The notes beneath the pieces were generated by a model that did not search any database, was not told the DNA's origin, and worked only from the letters and a program-made list of their open reading frames with translations. Positions 22,233 to 33,881 of a DNA stretch of 64,000 nt are shown piece after piece (the first letter of the stretch is position 1; each line of letters starts with the position of its first letter). The stretch is from Bugula neritina (lineage: Eukaryota; Bryozoa; Gymnolaemata; Cheilostomatida; Bugulidae), in NCBI GenBank assembly GCA_964035545.1, contig OZ037772.1, positions 11,907,818 to 11,971,817 on the forward strand. The letters run 5' to 3'. A program made the position numbers and the translations under genes.

Positions 22233-23260
22233 CTGCTATCAGTGGTGGAGACTAATGATTATTATATTTCATAATTTAATAAGAGTGAAGTTGTTTTATA
22301 TTTTAATAAATATTATGGTGGTAACCTCAAGTTTTCGCCCTGATTTGTATGTTATAACTTTGCATTAACTTTTCTTTATCAATACGCACTCTTGTGCTGC
22401 ACTAACATGTGTATAATTATACTGACACATATGTATTCTACTGACACATAATATGTATTATACTGACACATAATATGTATTATACTGATACATATCATGT
22501 ATAATTATACTGATACATATTCATTGCACTGATCGATGTGTATACTGTGTATGTCTTGCTTTGACCTGCGATATTGTCTTAAAATAAGTTATAAGAATTA
22601 GGAAAACAAATTATTATATAAGAACGAAAACAAAAGAATCTGCTAAGGCAAAACTATTAAAAGCTAACTCTGTAAGCACAGTGTTAGCTTTTTATACTAT
22701 GGAATGATGTTATGGTATCTGGATGTCATGTTATAAATAATTCACCAGAAAAGCTCCTGGAAGCTTCATTTCCAGCTGTGGTATATGCTGTTGTGTCGCA
22801 TCAATTCAACAGCTTGATAAGCTGTATTTCTTTCAAACAATGCCTAAATGTATATCGAACAATAAATACTAACTATATACAACTATCTTGCAAGCCATTA
22901 AACTATTGCATGTCCATAATTAATTTTAGCTCTAAGAAAACAACCTCCAAGTTGATAAATTTAGAAACATGGATTTTTATTCTATCTGTGACATTTACAA
23001 GCTAGAATTGTGTTGTCAAAGAAAGCTTGTCATTTTGCTTTTTACACAAATAGCATAACAAAAACAAATTGGGAAAAAAAGTTTCCTATTTTGCAAAGCA
23101 TGTCAAAATTCTCTATTATTTATTCTAAAACAAAAATTTTATAAATTTTTTGCATACTTGTGATTTAAAAATATAATAATTATTCTCATTCAAAGTCATT
23201 AGCATAGCTGAAGTTGATGTAACTTGTTTTTGATCAACAACATTTTCAAACAATTGAGAA
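22233..23260. other. Spacer between scramblase-like copies 1 and 2
   Basis: It contains the copy 1 3'UTR. At 22390-22530 there is a degenerate repeat of 'actgacacataatatgtatt'. At about 22654-22696 a short inverted repeat (aaagctaac...gttagcttt) is present. No gene is seen. Confidence 0.55.
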
Positions 23261-24490
23261 ATGGCAGCAGCTGCTTGTGGACCGAGCAGACAACCTGCAC
23301 CCACCTGCCCACCAGATGTCAGTGACACTCTGGAGGTGCTCCAAGGAGTGGAAAGGATTGCTACTAGAGACTATACCAGGGGTGTTGACAATGACCACAT
23401 CAACTACGTAGCCATGGATACACAATCAGGTAACAGAGTTCTGTTAACTCTCTACTTCCACAAGGAAAATGACCAGCTCCTGGGTCTCAGCAAGTCTGGC
23501 AAGACCATGTTCATTGCAAGTAGATTTTCAAGCAAGTTATCTCCACCTTGCTCCATCTCACTTCCCTTTGATAACAACCGTGTGAGTGGTACTGTTCAGA
23601 TGGACACTCCTGCCGATAGCACCATCACTCTGACAAACTACGTTGTCTTCTCTTGCTCGCCAAACTTCAATTTAGTAGTCAAACTGAAATTAGACAGAAA
23701 CCTGATTTTCAATAGAGATGACAAAATAGTCGCCAAAATAGATAAGAACGAGCAGATGCTTGCGGCAGAGTTCTATGAGCCTTTTTCTCCAGTTGAGAAG
23801 TGCTTGATCTTGGTACATCTCATGCGGCGGCAGTTCTTTGTCAACAGATATCAGGATCTTAATCTCACTCCAAAATTTGGCATGATGCCTCTTGTTTATG
23901 TCCATGTCATTCCAAAGCAGTGGACAGTCTACCCTATCCACAGAGACGACCTTGGAAAGGTGATTCTAGATGACGCAAAGTACTACATCAGAATCTCTAA
24001 CTACTGTCCTGAGTCGGACACTTACTATTTGGACATCATGAATGAAATAGACAAGCAAGTTTATAACACCGTAAAGGTTAAACACGGCGTAGATGGCGGG
24101 AAGATGTCTTGGGTCAACAACTCGTTACTGTGCTTCGTCGCCAGAGGAGTAGCTGGAGGACAAGCCCTCCACGTCACAGATGCATCTGGAGATCTGCTCG
24201 CATATAAAGTCGGAGATCAAGTGTATGACAACTCCCACAAGTTGATAGCAAAGATTCGAGACCCAGTTCGCACATCCTCTTTGTATTTGGAAGGACAAAT
24301 CTTAAGCAGCTGCTATGCTGGTCAACGGTTTGCTTATTCTCAGAACAATCACAGATGTGCTGTAGTGACTCGGCTCTTCAGCAATATACCGAAAGAGATG
24401 AAGGCTTTTGCACTTGCTTGGGCTATAAGAAATTGTTTTACCATTTACAAGCTACAAGATGCACATATACCACGTCTTGAGGAGGCCTGA
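23261..24490 (+). CDS. Two-domain scramblase/tubby-like protein, copy 2 (intronless)
   Basis: The protein is 409 aa with ATG at 23261 and TGA at 24488-24490. It has the same constant head, then LQGVERIATRDYTRG. Domain 1 ends near PFSPVEKCLILVHLMRRQFF. Domain 2 contains YYIRISNYCPESDTYYLDIM and LCFVARG, and ends FALAWAIRNCFTIYKL. The first 85 or so residues closely match copies 1 and 4, also at the nucleotide level, while the body is strongly diverged, especially residues 85-160. Key hydrophobic and glycine positions of both halves are kept, which argues for a folded, expressed protein. No intron, signal peptide or extra domain is visible. It is co-oriented with copies 1 and 3. AATAAA lies at about 24679. 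Function is unknown; a lipid-binding or scramblase-related role is inference. Confidence 0.8.
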   Translation: MAAAACGPSRQPAPTCPPDVSDTLEVLQGVERIATRDYTRGVDNDHINYVAMDTQSGNRVLLTLYFHKENDQLLGLSKSGKTMFIASRFSSKLSPPCSISLPFDNNRVSGTVQMDTPADSTITLTNYVVFSCSPNFNLVVKLKLDRNLIFNRDDKIVAKIDKNEQMLAAEFYEPFSPVEKCLILVHLMRRQFFVNRYQDLNLTPKFGMMPLVYVHVIPKQWTVYPIHRDDLGKVILDDAKYYIRISNYCPESDTYYLDIMNEIDKQVYNTVKVKHGVDGGKMSWVNNSLLCFVARGVAGGQALHVTDASGDLLAYKVGDQVYDNSHKLIAKIRDPVRTSSLYLEGQILSSCYAGQRFAYSQNNHRCAVVTRLFSNIPKEMKAFALAWAIRNCFTIYKLQDAHIPRLEEA

Positions 24491-25208
24491 ACTTTACCTA
24501 ACTGACCTAATGCACCCAAGTCTATCCACAACAGATAGGTTTGTCATTTTTCATGTTGATGTTTAAAATTCAGCGTTTTATCGTCAAGATGTGAAAAACT
24601 TTTTTTCAATACTATAAAACCTATTTTGATTTTAAACTATAGTATTCTGAATGCCATATTCTTGTTATGAGTGATGTAATAAAAAGTTTTCTCATATGAT
24701 CTTTTATGTTGTTGCCTTTGTGTATGTTTGTTGCAAGCTCAAAAGTTGTCATTATAACAGAAGATTTTAATTATTATTTAGTACATAGATTTAAGCCATG
24801 AAATCTCCCATAAAATTGAATAGATTGTGATATAGTATGGTAGCACCTTTAAACAAGCACTTCAATTTGATTAGCTAGCACTAGATAGATAAATAATTGA
24901 ATAAAGCATGTTTGTTTTAAAACAAGATGGGAGCCTCCAAAACATTTATGCTATATAAAACAACTTTTTTAAAAAATAGGTTTTTAGAATATTAGTTCAG
25001 AAAAGAAAATATGTAAAGATTTTATCAATAACTATAGTAGTTGAAAAAGTTAGTAAGCTTTGATAAAACAGGAATATCAATGTGCATCAATTAAAATATG
25101 GCCTTAAAATTTTCAAATTTGTTGGATTTCAAAAGTGTTTAAAATATTTGAAAACAAAAGAAATATTGAGTGGGTTACCAACAGTTTTAATTAATACTAC
25201 CCAGTAAA
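24491..25208. other. Spacer between scramblase-like copies 2 and 3
   Basis: It holds the copy 2 3'UTR with 'gtaataaaaag' near 24678. No gene or repeat array is visible. Confidence 0.55.
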
Positions 25209-26447
25209 ATGGCAGCTGCTGCTGTTTTTGGACCGAGCAGACAACCTGCACCCACCTGCCCACCAAATGTCAGTGACACTCTGGAGGTGCTCCAAGGATT
25301 GGAGAAGATTGCTACTAGAGACTATACCAGGGGTCTTTATAATGACCACATCAACTTTGTAGCCATGGATACCAACGCAGGTAACAGAGTTCTGTTGACT
25401 CTCTATTTCCACAAAGAAGCCGACCAACTCTTGGGTTTCAGCAAGTCTGGGAAAACCTTGTTCATTGCGAATGGATTTCTTCTCAATAAACATAAACTTT
25501 GTACAGTGACAATAACTTCAGAAACTATTCATTTGGCTGGTACCCTACAAATGGCTAAGAATAACATGGATGATACTTTGACAAATGCCCTCCTTCCTGA
25601 AAGCTGTCCAAATTACCAGTTGATTGTCATCGAAACCCCGAAATGCCGTAATTACCAATTCGCAAACACAGATAAAGAACTAGTAGCTAAAGCCGATGAT
25701 ATCTTCAACAATCCAACTGTTACATTTTTTAAGCCTCTTTCTCCTGCTGAAAAGGTTTTGATTTTAGTTTACAATATTAGGAGACAAATGGCTTACTACA
25801 AGTATCTGGAAATATGTATGACCCCAGTTTTCACTAGCATGCCTCCAGCGTACGTAACAACTGTCTTATTCAGGCATTGTCCAACCATTCCTATATCCAG
25901 GTGCGACATGAATGCACTTGTTCCACCTGATGCGAGCTACTTTGTCAGAATATCACACCACCACATCGAATCCGAAACATTCTACCTGGACATTCTTGCA
26001 GATTCGAAACGAATTATTTTAAATGTGAAGTTTTATTCTGAAGCAAACGGTGTAGTGTTCAAGGCAGTCGATGCTGGGTCAAGGTTATGTTTTACCGCTA
26101 CTGGCGTACAGGAAGAAAATGCACTTGAAGTTAAAGATGCAACAGACAGGGTTCTTGCTTACAGAATAGAAGATGGAATATACAATGAGAATAACTATCC
26201 AATAGCTGGCGTGCGAGATCCAACCATGCAAGCGGAGACTGCATTCACTACCGGTCTGATCACCAGTTTAATTGACAATCGAGTTCACTCTTCCTGTAAA
26301 GATTGCTTCCGCCGTGGAGCTAAAATCAGAATTAATCTTAATGCTGATTTAAGTTTAAGAATTTTCACCCTTGCATGGACAGTATGGAACTGTTTCACTG
26401 TATACAAGCTTCACCATGCTCCTATACCGTATATTCAAGAAATCTAA
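25209..26447 (+). CDS. Two-domain scramblase/tubby-like protein, copy 3, most diverged (intronless)
   Basis: The protein is 412 aa with ATG at 25209 and TAA at 26445-26447. The head differs slightly (AAAAVF in place of AAAACG) and continues GPSRQPAPTCPP. Domain 1 ends PLSPAEKVLILVYNIRRQM. Domain 2 has YFVRISHHHIESETFYLDIL and LCFTATG, and ends FTLAWTVWNCFTVYKL. The cysteine and NYCPESD motifs of the other copies are changed, but the length and the two-half layout are the same. An AATAAA overlaps the end of the gene (about 26449), so the 3'UTR may be very short. Same orientation as copies 1 and 2. It is intact, without frameshifts. Its role is unknown. Confidence 0.78.
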   Translation: MAAAAVFGPSRQPAPTCPPNVSDTLEVLQGLEKIATRDYTRGLYNDHINFVAMDTNAGNRVLLTLYFHKEADQLLGFSKSGKTLFIANGFLLNKHKLCTVTITSETIHLAGTLQMAKNNMDDTLTNALLPESCPNYQLIVIETPKCRNYQFANTDKELVAKADDIFNNPTVTFFKPLSPAEKVLILVYNIRRQMAYYKYLEICMTPVFTSMPPAYVTTVLFRHCPTIPISRCDMNALVPPDASYFVRISHHHIESETFYLDILADSKRIILNVKFYSEANGVVFKAVDAGSRLCFTATGVQEENALEVKDATDRVLAYRIEDGIYNENNYPIAGVRDPTMQAETAFTTGLITSLIDNRVHSSCKDCFRRGAKIRINLNADLSLRIFTLAWTVWNCFTVYKLHHAPIPYIQEI

Positions 26448-27595
26448 ATAATAAACAATGTAATATTGAAAATGTTGCGCATAATCGTTTCAAGTGAAAA
26501 TTAATAATATGGTACATTGCAACTAAAATATTTTTATCAAAATAAAACAAAAGATAACTATTTGCAAACTTCTAAATACCGATTCCTTGGATCATCATCT
26601 TCTTTGATGAATGAATATAAAAAACAATTTTTGATTTGTGCAGCTAAACGCACCTTTTGTTTTCTAAAACAATTAACTGGGTTGATGCTAAAGATTGGCT
26701 CAGCTTGATTACGTAGTTGAGTGAGTAAAAGGTGGGCTGAGCTGTAATATTTATATATCATACACGACTAGTTATTATTTTCTTGTAAATTGGCAGCTAT
26801 CTTTACACAACTATTTTCAAAAAAAATCTTGTTTACATTTTTACTTGTAATGATTCAGTTGCTGTAAAACATGTTTAGAATATGACATGACGTAATTTGT
26901 GCACGGCTAGAATTCCACCATAATAATATATTTAATCCTGCTGAATATCTGAGGCTTTTAGATGTGTTAATTGAAATGTGTTATGTCTGCCTGTCTGTCT
27001 GTGTGTCTGTCTCTCTCTGTCTGTCTGTCTGTTTTTCTTTTAATATATAACTGCTTTGAATGCTAAATAAAAGTCATGGTGAACTAATTTTTGTAGATTT
27101 ACACTCTTGACTACAAAACGATATTGCAGCCCTTACTGCCATATCTTTTCACAGATAAAATATTGCAGGTAATAAGAAAAGGCAAATTGTTTTTAAATAT
27201 CTTGAAAAAAGTTGTGTTGCTACCATGGATTGTCAAATAAACAACATCTAAATGTATATAATTCTAATTTAGGCTATTTTATTGGTAGCTTTGTTAAAAG
27301 AAATTTGAAAATTAATATAGTCTGTCGTTCTGTTTTCATAAAAGGCATTGATTACTTTTCATTATGCTATTAGAAATTATACAAAACCAGTACTTAATCA
27401 AACTAAAGGATGTAATATAGTATAAAGTTTAGCTAAATCAATAGAAAGCTTTGAATGAGAGAAATAAAACAATGCAGTCTTTTGTTTGAGGCAAACGGCT
27501 TTACTGAGGGCACAACAATAACTGAGAAAGCTATTGCATTAGGTGTAGCTATGTTGGCACTTCTATAAACTAGGCTTGTTTGAAACATACTCAAA
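26448..27595. other. Intergenic spacer
   Basis: AT-rich, with a short TCTG microsatellite at 26990-27030. No gene is recognised. It precedes the sulfotransferase ATG at 27596, so the promoter of that gene should lie in its 3' part. Confidence 0.5.
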
Positions 27596-27739
27596 ATGAA
27601 TAGATCTAAAGTTTTATTATCCTTCTGTATTGGAGTTGTACTTCTTTGGTTGCTTGGAATCCAGCTTTACAATGGTAAGCTTTCCACACAAACACACACA
27701 CACCACACACACACACACACACCACACACACACACACAA

Positions 27740-27789
<50 letters not shown>

Positions 27790-30700
27790 CACACACACAC
27801 GTGTGTTTATCTGTAACTTTTATATATATACCACGTCACATACCACGTCACATACCACGTCACACCGAGTTCTGCACAATAGAATAGAGTTGGACATATT
27901 ACCTAGTGTACAAGTATATGAATATAAATTGTTTGAAAACCCCATATGTTCAAAGAAAATATGAGGCTTGCTACACGCATGAAGCTGCCAGGGTCATGTC
28001 AGTGTCACGCATTTAGTGACATATTATATGCGGGCTATTATGAATCAATATATCTACTGCAGGTGAACCCTGGGTGACGCAGATACAGGTCCGAGTTGAG
28101 CAGCTAGAGAGTAAGGTAGAAGAGTTGGAGAGAGAGGTAGACCAGCTGGAAGCTGAAGCAGTGAACTCAGGCCACAGGAATCCGTCATATGTCAGTCAGT
28201 GTAAGCTGAAGCACGTAACTGTTACAGATAGAGAGTGTAAGTCATATGAGACTCATGAACTGGCAGATGAGAGAACCTTTCCCATGCATCACATCTCTGG
28301 AGTTCCTGGGAGTGGAAATGACTGGATCCTGTGGCTGGGATCTCTAACAAGTACGGGATACACCTACAGAGAGTCTAATAGGTTATGTAGCAGGGGTGGC
28401 AATAAAATCTTTAATCTAAGGCTATTATCCAAGAATGTTTTCAGCTACTCGTGAGGTCGCTGCTAGTGATCTAACTCATGCTAGTTACTAAGAGTCCAGT
28501 TATTGTTTTTATTCTCAAGTGAAAAGGAAGCAACTTAATTTGTATATTTTGTGAGAGAGTTTCTTATTGGGCAGTTGTATGCAGCTTGCATAAAATAGAA
28601 ATTATTGTGTTTCTTTATACTTTAAAACAATTTTTAGTTTGACAGGTTGTATTACTGGTTAAACTGAAGTTAGGGCTTAGTTTAGTTTTTTAAACTTACA
28701 AATATAAAATGAGGCCACTTTCATACAATGCTCGACATCTACTAGAATCTAGATGGTGGTAACTTTTCATTGACTTTCTTCAATGAGGACATGCTTTTTT
28801 TAGATATAATATTCTATAACATACAGCCTATATATACAGTAATATATCTGTTCACTGCTTTAATTATATTCTCACAAAGGCGATGTATATTTATGGCAAA
28901 ATGTGTAAATCAGCATCTTTTGTTTATTATACAGGGTACAGTTGGTCAAAGTATAAACACAGTAAAACCTGTGAAGTGTATAGAAAGCAGAACATTGTCG
29001 TTAGTAAGCAGATGACATGTGATTGTTTATTTTTGAAATCCCATGAGCCTTGGTTCTGGGAGTCCAACTCCACGGATCCTGAGAAGGCCGTCCTGCTACT
29101 CAGACATCCATATGATGCCGCTTTCGCTGAGTATAAAAGGTGTTCATTACTGTTCTATATATCTTTCAGAGCTTCTTTAGAATATGTGCTGCTAACTTAT
29201 GTGTTTGGATAGTGCGGCTGACAGAACATAAGATCTAGGGTATAAATCCCAACCCCTGCATTTCAAGCAAAATGTTTATAGGAAGTGATACATCAAAGTA
29301 ATCCAAGTTAATTATTACTTATCAATTATTTGTACATAGACAGACCATATTTAAGCTTGTTGTATCCTAGCTTGTGCTATTATTGAGAACCACAACTCTG
29401 AATACAAATAGAGATTTAACTGAATTCTGCAGAAGACTGGCTGTCAAAGAACAAAATGGGAAGTCATTTGAGGCCGTCAAAACTACGACACTGGGACAAA
29501 GCGCCGAGGCTTTTATAGATGTACAAACAAACTCAACGGCAAAAGGTATTTTAGCTTAAACCTAAACCTGTATATTTAAAAAGATCAAAAATATTTTTGG
29601 TTTTTTTAAAAATAATGGGTGCAGCTATTTAACGAATTGGAAACTTTATATATATATATATATAATATAATTTAAAACTGATTTCTACATCTCTTGGGTA
29701 GGCTAAAATTTTTCACTTTATATAATTTTTTTCAAAATTAAGTATAAATCAAATGACTTAAGCTATAGTGAGTCTAAAAATAAACATAAATAATAAAGTT
29801 ACAAGTTTGAGCTACAATGTTTTAATGCTTTTCTATAAATGTTATATTTGTTTTAGGCAATATAATTATATATATAGTAAGTACAGAAATAGTCATGGTA
29901 TATTGCCAAAATAAATAGTATGGTAATAATTTGTTAATGCTTTCATAGCAATATTATAGTGAACAATAATTCAAAATATGTAGTCTGGTTGCACTAATTT
30001 AAATGTTTTTGTAAAATAAATTATTTTGTAAGACCTGAAGCTTTGTATGAAAAAGTTAATAAAAAGTAGAAGCAAAAATCTTGTGAAATAAGACCATCAT
30101 ATCGTCATAATATTTCTGTTTGCGTAAAGCACTCATGTTCTGTTTTATCATACAACTAGCACACATAGTTTTTCATGCAATCACTTTTAATCTTGCAATG
30201 AAACACAAGTTGTTATATTAATATAATTTTTATTATATTTAGTTGTTGCAGTCTTCAACAATATATTATATTGTATCAATTCAATACTATGCATATCAAA
30301 ACATGGTAACTATTGCAGAATGGAAGAGCACACTGATATCGTATGCGAGGAAATGGGTGAAGCATGCCACACACTGGCTTACAAAATACCAAAAACCTGT
30401 ACATGTTATGATATACAACAGAATTAGAAACAATACTGTAGAAGAAATTGAAAAGATGCAAGCATTTTTTGGTTATAAATTTGATGGAGCTAATTTTAGG
30501 TAAGTGCTGCTGAAACAAAGTAATCGCATTGCTGATTGCCTAAAATGGGCACAAAATTTTAAGATATTCAAATAGATTTATATATATAACATATAATGTA
30601 ATAAAGTCAACACCAGTTAATTATTTTCTTTTATGCTTTATTGTTGCACAACAAAGTAAATAACAAAATAAATAACATTCAATTTATAAGGCATCTAACC

Positions 30701-31718
30701 CTCGTATATATTATATATTTCTCAATACTGTGATGCAATGCTATTTATATCATTATTGTTTATTTTTTCAATAAGTTTTTCTTTTAAAAATATGCAACTT
30801 ATTTGTTGTATGAAGATTTTATTTTATACATTGCATAGAGCTCACGTGTTTTTATTTGTGGTGAATTAAAAACTGTTGTTTACTGCCAGTATAAAATTAA
30901 TTAGTAGATATACTTATGGATGATAATGAATTGCTTCATTTAACAACTTTGTGGGTTTTTATGCCACATTTAAATTCTTATGACAAGTGACGGTGGTGGC
31001 GATTTGTAACTATAATATAGTAATATAATATATAAAAATTTATCATAATAAACTAATTGATATGAATTATATATATAATATATTGCAATCTGCTAAAATA
31101 TTATATAATGTTTTTATAAAACTTGTTTAATTGCTTGGTAAACAAGCAATAGTACCAATTGATAAGCTGTTCATTATGTTAACTATTGTGACATGCTGTA
31201 AATTTATTCTAAAATTATTTGTATTTTAGAAGACATTGCTGCTTAAGAAAAAATACTCTCAATAAATCACTTAAAAGATCAGACAGTATTATAAACAAAT
31301 ACAGAGTAAGTGATCATAACTCCAGTAATTTCATTAGATCATAATAATAAATCCACGCGAAATTACTTGTGAACTCACCATCTTTTTAGTCACTTAAGCT
31401 TCTTTTGGAAAAAACAATTTTTAGTATTTAATTAAAAATACTAGTACAGTCAATCAATGTACTTATAATATAAATTGTTTAAAAATTGAGTACTGTAACT
31501 AGAATTTTCACCAGTGCAAAGTCATTCTATAGACTATAGCCCACTCATACCTTCTATATGTGAGTCTTACCCTTTCTATATAATTATGTAATTGGCAGAA
31601 CTATGCCTGGGAACAAGAGCCTGGCATACAAAATAGCTATAGAAGAGCTGTTGAAGCGGTACACACCATGTTAGATCAGAAGTTTCCTGACCACAAGTAC
31701 CGAGTAGAACGAGGATGA
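27596..31718 (+). CDS. Type II membrane sulfotransferase, WSCD-like, 7 exons, 361 aa
   Basis: Exons: 27596-27674, 28063-28381, 28942-29139, 29433-29545, 30319-30499, 31230-31305, 31599-31718. Phases agree and the total is 1086 nt (361 aa). Exon 1 encodes a short basic start and one transmembrane segment (VLLSFCIGVVLLWLLGI), a Golgi-type signal anchor. Exon 2 gives a heptad-repeat stem (VEQLESKVEELEREVDQLEA) and then the 5'-phosphosulfate loop SGVPGSGNDW that binds PAPS. Exon 3 carries WFWESNS and the 3'-phosphate region AVLLLRHPYDAAFAEYKR, close in style to WSC-domain-containing sialate O-sulfotransferases. The HATHWLTKYQKPVHVMIYNRI block is also typical of them. No WSC domain is present, so the stem is a coiled coil instead. 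It would transfer sulfate to glycans in the Golgi lumen; the substrate is unknown. The exon 3 acceptor could alternatively lie a few bases upstream. AATAAA is near 31949. Confidence 0.85.
27689..27800. repeat. (CA)n microsatellite in sulfotransferase intron 1
   Basis: About 110 bp of nearly pure CA repeats, about 15 bp after the exon 1 donor. It creates His/Thr-rich open frames that are not real proteins. Confidence 0.95.
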
Positions 31719-32651
31719 GGAGAAGATTCACTGCAGGATTTACCTGTCACTCGCAATAAGCTGCCACCAGCAGCAAAACTTGGGTAACCAATCATACTTA
31801 CCAATGTGGTTTACTTTGAATTCTCACACAATTCGCACATACTCCGCAATGATTGGAAGGAAATCGTAAAACTGAAATGCAAAAAAGTGGACTCGCTAAA
31901 CTTTAATTAGCTCCTCAGAGCACTATACCAATGATAATACACCGTTATAATAAACTGGTATGACTTATTCAGATAATGCTAAGATGCAAACTTTGCTATC
32001 AGTTATGTTTTACTGACAGTGAAAGCTTTAAACTATCAGTGTATCAGTGATACATATTTGTTGTTATATTATACTTTCCTTAATTATTTGATTGTTTTGC
32101 TAAACAAATTAAAATAAACAGTTGATTTAGCTACATTATATCAATCAAATCACCTCAAATTTTGACAAGCAAATGATTATTAAATTTATAATCAATCAGC
32201 TATACAATATACACATAATACCATAAGTATAACAAAGTATATCAGTATGGAAGTTGGTGGCTGCTTGTAGCACCAACAGAGTGTAGAGAGTTGTACTGAC
32301 TTTGGTCTAGCAGCATATATAATATTCTATTTAAATAGTATTTGGCAAAGCATGCAACTACTATTGCTGCCATTGCAAATAGATGATAGGCTGGAACAAT
32401 GTAATTTTGTATGAATACTCTACAGAAATAAATTTAGAGTCAAGTTTTAAAGAGTAAATTTGATGTTAAGTTAAGCTATTTATCTCAAGAGACATAATAT
32501 ATTCTAGCTGTATACTAGATAGAAAAAAAACTATAGTAATAAACTCTATAAGATGAATATAGTTTCAAAATTTTATTTATTTATTCAATGTTTTAGATCT
32601 TTTAAGCATATAATATATTGAAGTGTAATGTAGCATGTAGCCTCTTGTCTC
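31719..32651. other. Convergent 3' ends of the sulfotransferase and scramblase-like copy 4
   Basis: The plus-strand gene has AATAAA near 31949. The minus-strand gene has complementary TTTATT at about 32573-32585. No other gene is visible between them. Confidence 0.5.
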
Positions 32652-33881
32652 TTAAAGTTCTTGAATATAAGGTAGTGGGGCTAGATGTAACATATAGATG
32701 TTGAAGTAGTTCCTTATAGCCCAGACTAGTGCAAAAGTTCTCAGCTCGGTAGGAACATCGTTGAGTATTCTCAGTTCCACGGCACATCTGTGACGGTTCT
32801 GGGAGACAGCACACAGATGAGTACTGCATGTACTACTTCTAATAATCTGACCTTCTAAACACTTGCTCGGTTCGAATGCAGGCTCTATAATACTAGCCAT
32901 TTGATTACCACATTGATTATAAACTTTGTCCTCTATCTTGTACGCCAAAATGTCTCCTATTGCGTCACTGACTTCCATTACCTCACCACACGTTACGCCT
33001 CTAGCAGTAAAGCACAGCGTCGCCATATTTGCCCATTGCAACTTGCCACCTTCAACATTCGGCTCAAACTTTACATTATTCAAGACTTGTCTGGTCGATT
33101 CGCTCATGATGTCCAGATAGTAGGAGTCCGAGTCAGAGCAGTAGTTAGAGACTCTTATGTAGTAAGATTTGTCTTCCATCAGAATGCTACTCAGGGCAGC
33201 CCGGTGTAGAAGGGCGTTCGGCCAGTATCTGCTAATAGCGGGCACGTAAACTGTGGGCATATTCACAAAGGTTGGGGTCAGCCTGTGGTTTTGAAACTTT
33301 TCGTACATAAGTTGTCGTCTCATGAGGGCCACCAACATCAAACTTTTCACAGCCGGGGTCAAAGGCTCGTAAAACTCAATGGTGAACATACGCTGAATCT
33401 TTTTCACTTTAGCCACTACCTTGTCATTGAGGTTGTAGAAGAGGTTCTTGTCCTGGTGCGTCCTGATTTTTAGTTCAGAGTTTGGTGAGTCACACGGCAA
33501 GGAGTGGTTCATCAACTTGATGAGCTGAGATGGAAATTCTTTTTTGATGAGCCCTTGCAGACGAAGATTCCTCTTGTACGCTGTCATAGTACAAGGTGGG
33601 CAGGACTGGCTAGAAAAGTCAGTAGCAGTAAACAAGGTCTTCCCAGACTTGCTGAGACCCAGAAGCTGGTCACTTTCCTTGTGGAAGTAGAGAGTTAATA
33701 GAACCCTGTTACCTGACTGGGTATTCATAGCTACAAAGTTGATGTGATCATTATGAAGACCCCTGGTATAGTCTCTAGTAGCAATACTTTCCACTCCTTG
33801 GAGCACGTCCAGAGTGTCACTGACATCTGGTGGGCAGGTGGGTGCAGGTTGTCTGCTCGGTCCACAAGCAGCTGCTGCCAT
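32652..33881 (-). CDS. Two-domain scramblase/tubby-like protein, copy 4, inverted (intronless)
   Basis: The protein is 409 aa, with ATG at 33881-33879 in the shared 'aagtaaaATGG' context and TAA at 32654-32652. An in-frame upstream ATG at 33917 would add 12 residues but is not shared by the other copies. The constant head is identical to copies 1 and 2. Domain 1 ends PLTPAVKSLMLVALMRRQL. Domain 2 contains YYIRVSNYCSDSDSYYLDIM and LCFTARG, and ends FALVWAIRNYFNIYML. It lies beyond the sulfotransferase gene in opposite orientation, so the cluster expanded by tandem duplication plus an inversion or transposition. It is intact. Function is unknown; membrane-lipid binding is inferred only from fold resemblance. 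Confidence 0.8.
   Translation of the reverse strand: MAAAACGPSRQPAPTCPPDVSDTLDVLQGVESIATRDYTRGLHNDHINFVAMNTQSGNRVLLTLYFHKESDQLLGLSKSGKTLFTATDFSSQSCPPCTMTAYKRNLRLQGLIKKEFPSQLIKLMNHSLPCDSPNSELKIRTHQDKNLFYNLNDKVVAKVKKIQRMFTIEFYEPLTPAVKSLMLVALMRRQLMYEKFQNHRLTPTFVNMPTVYVPAISRYWPNALLHRAALSSILMEDKSYYIRVSNYCSDSDSYYLDIMSESTRQVLNNVKFEPNVEGGKLQWANMATLCFTARGVTCGEVMEVSDAIGDILAYKIEDKVYNQCGNQMASIIEPAFEPSKCLEGQIIRSSTCSTHLCAVSQNRHRCAVELRILNDVPTELRTFALVWAIRNYFNIYMLHLAPLPYIQEL

Noticed and set aside
27596-27964. His/Thr-rich frames downstream of 27674
   Set aside because: They arise from reading through the donor into the (CA)n repeat. The first exon ends at 27674.
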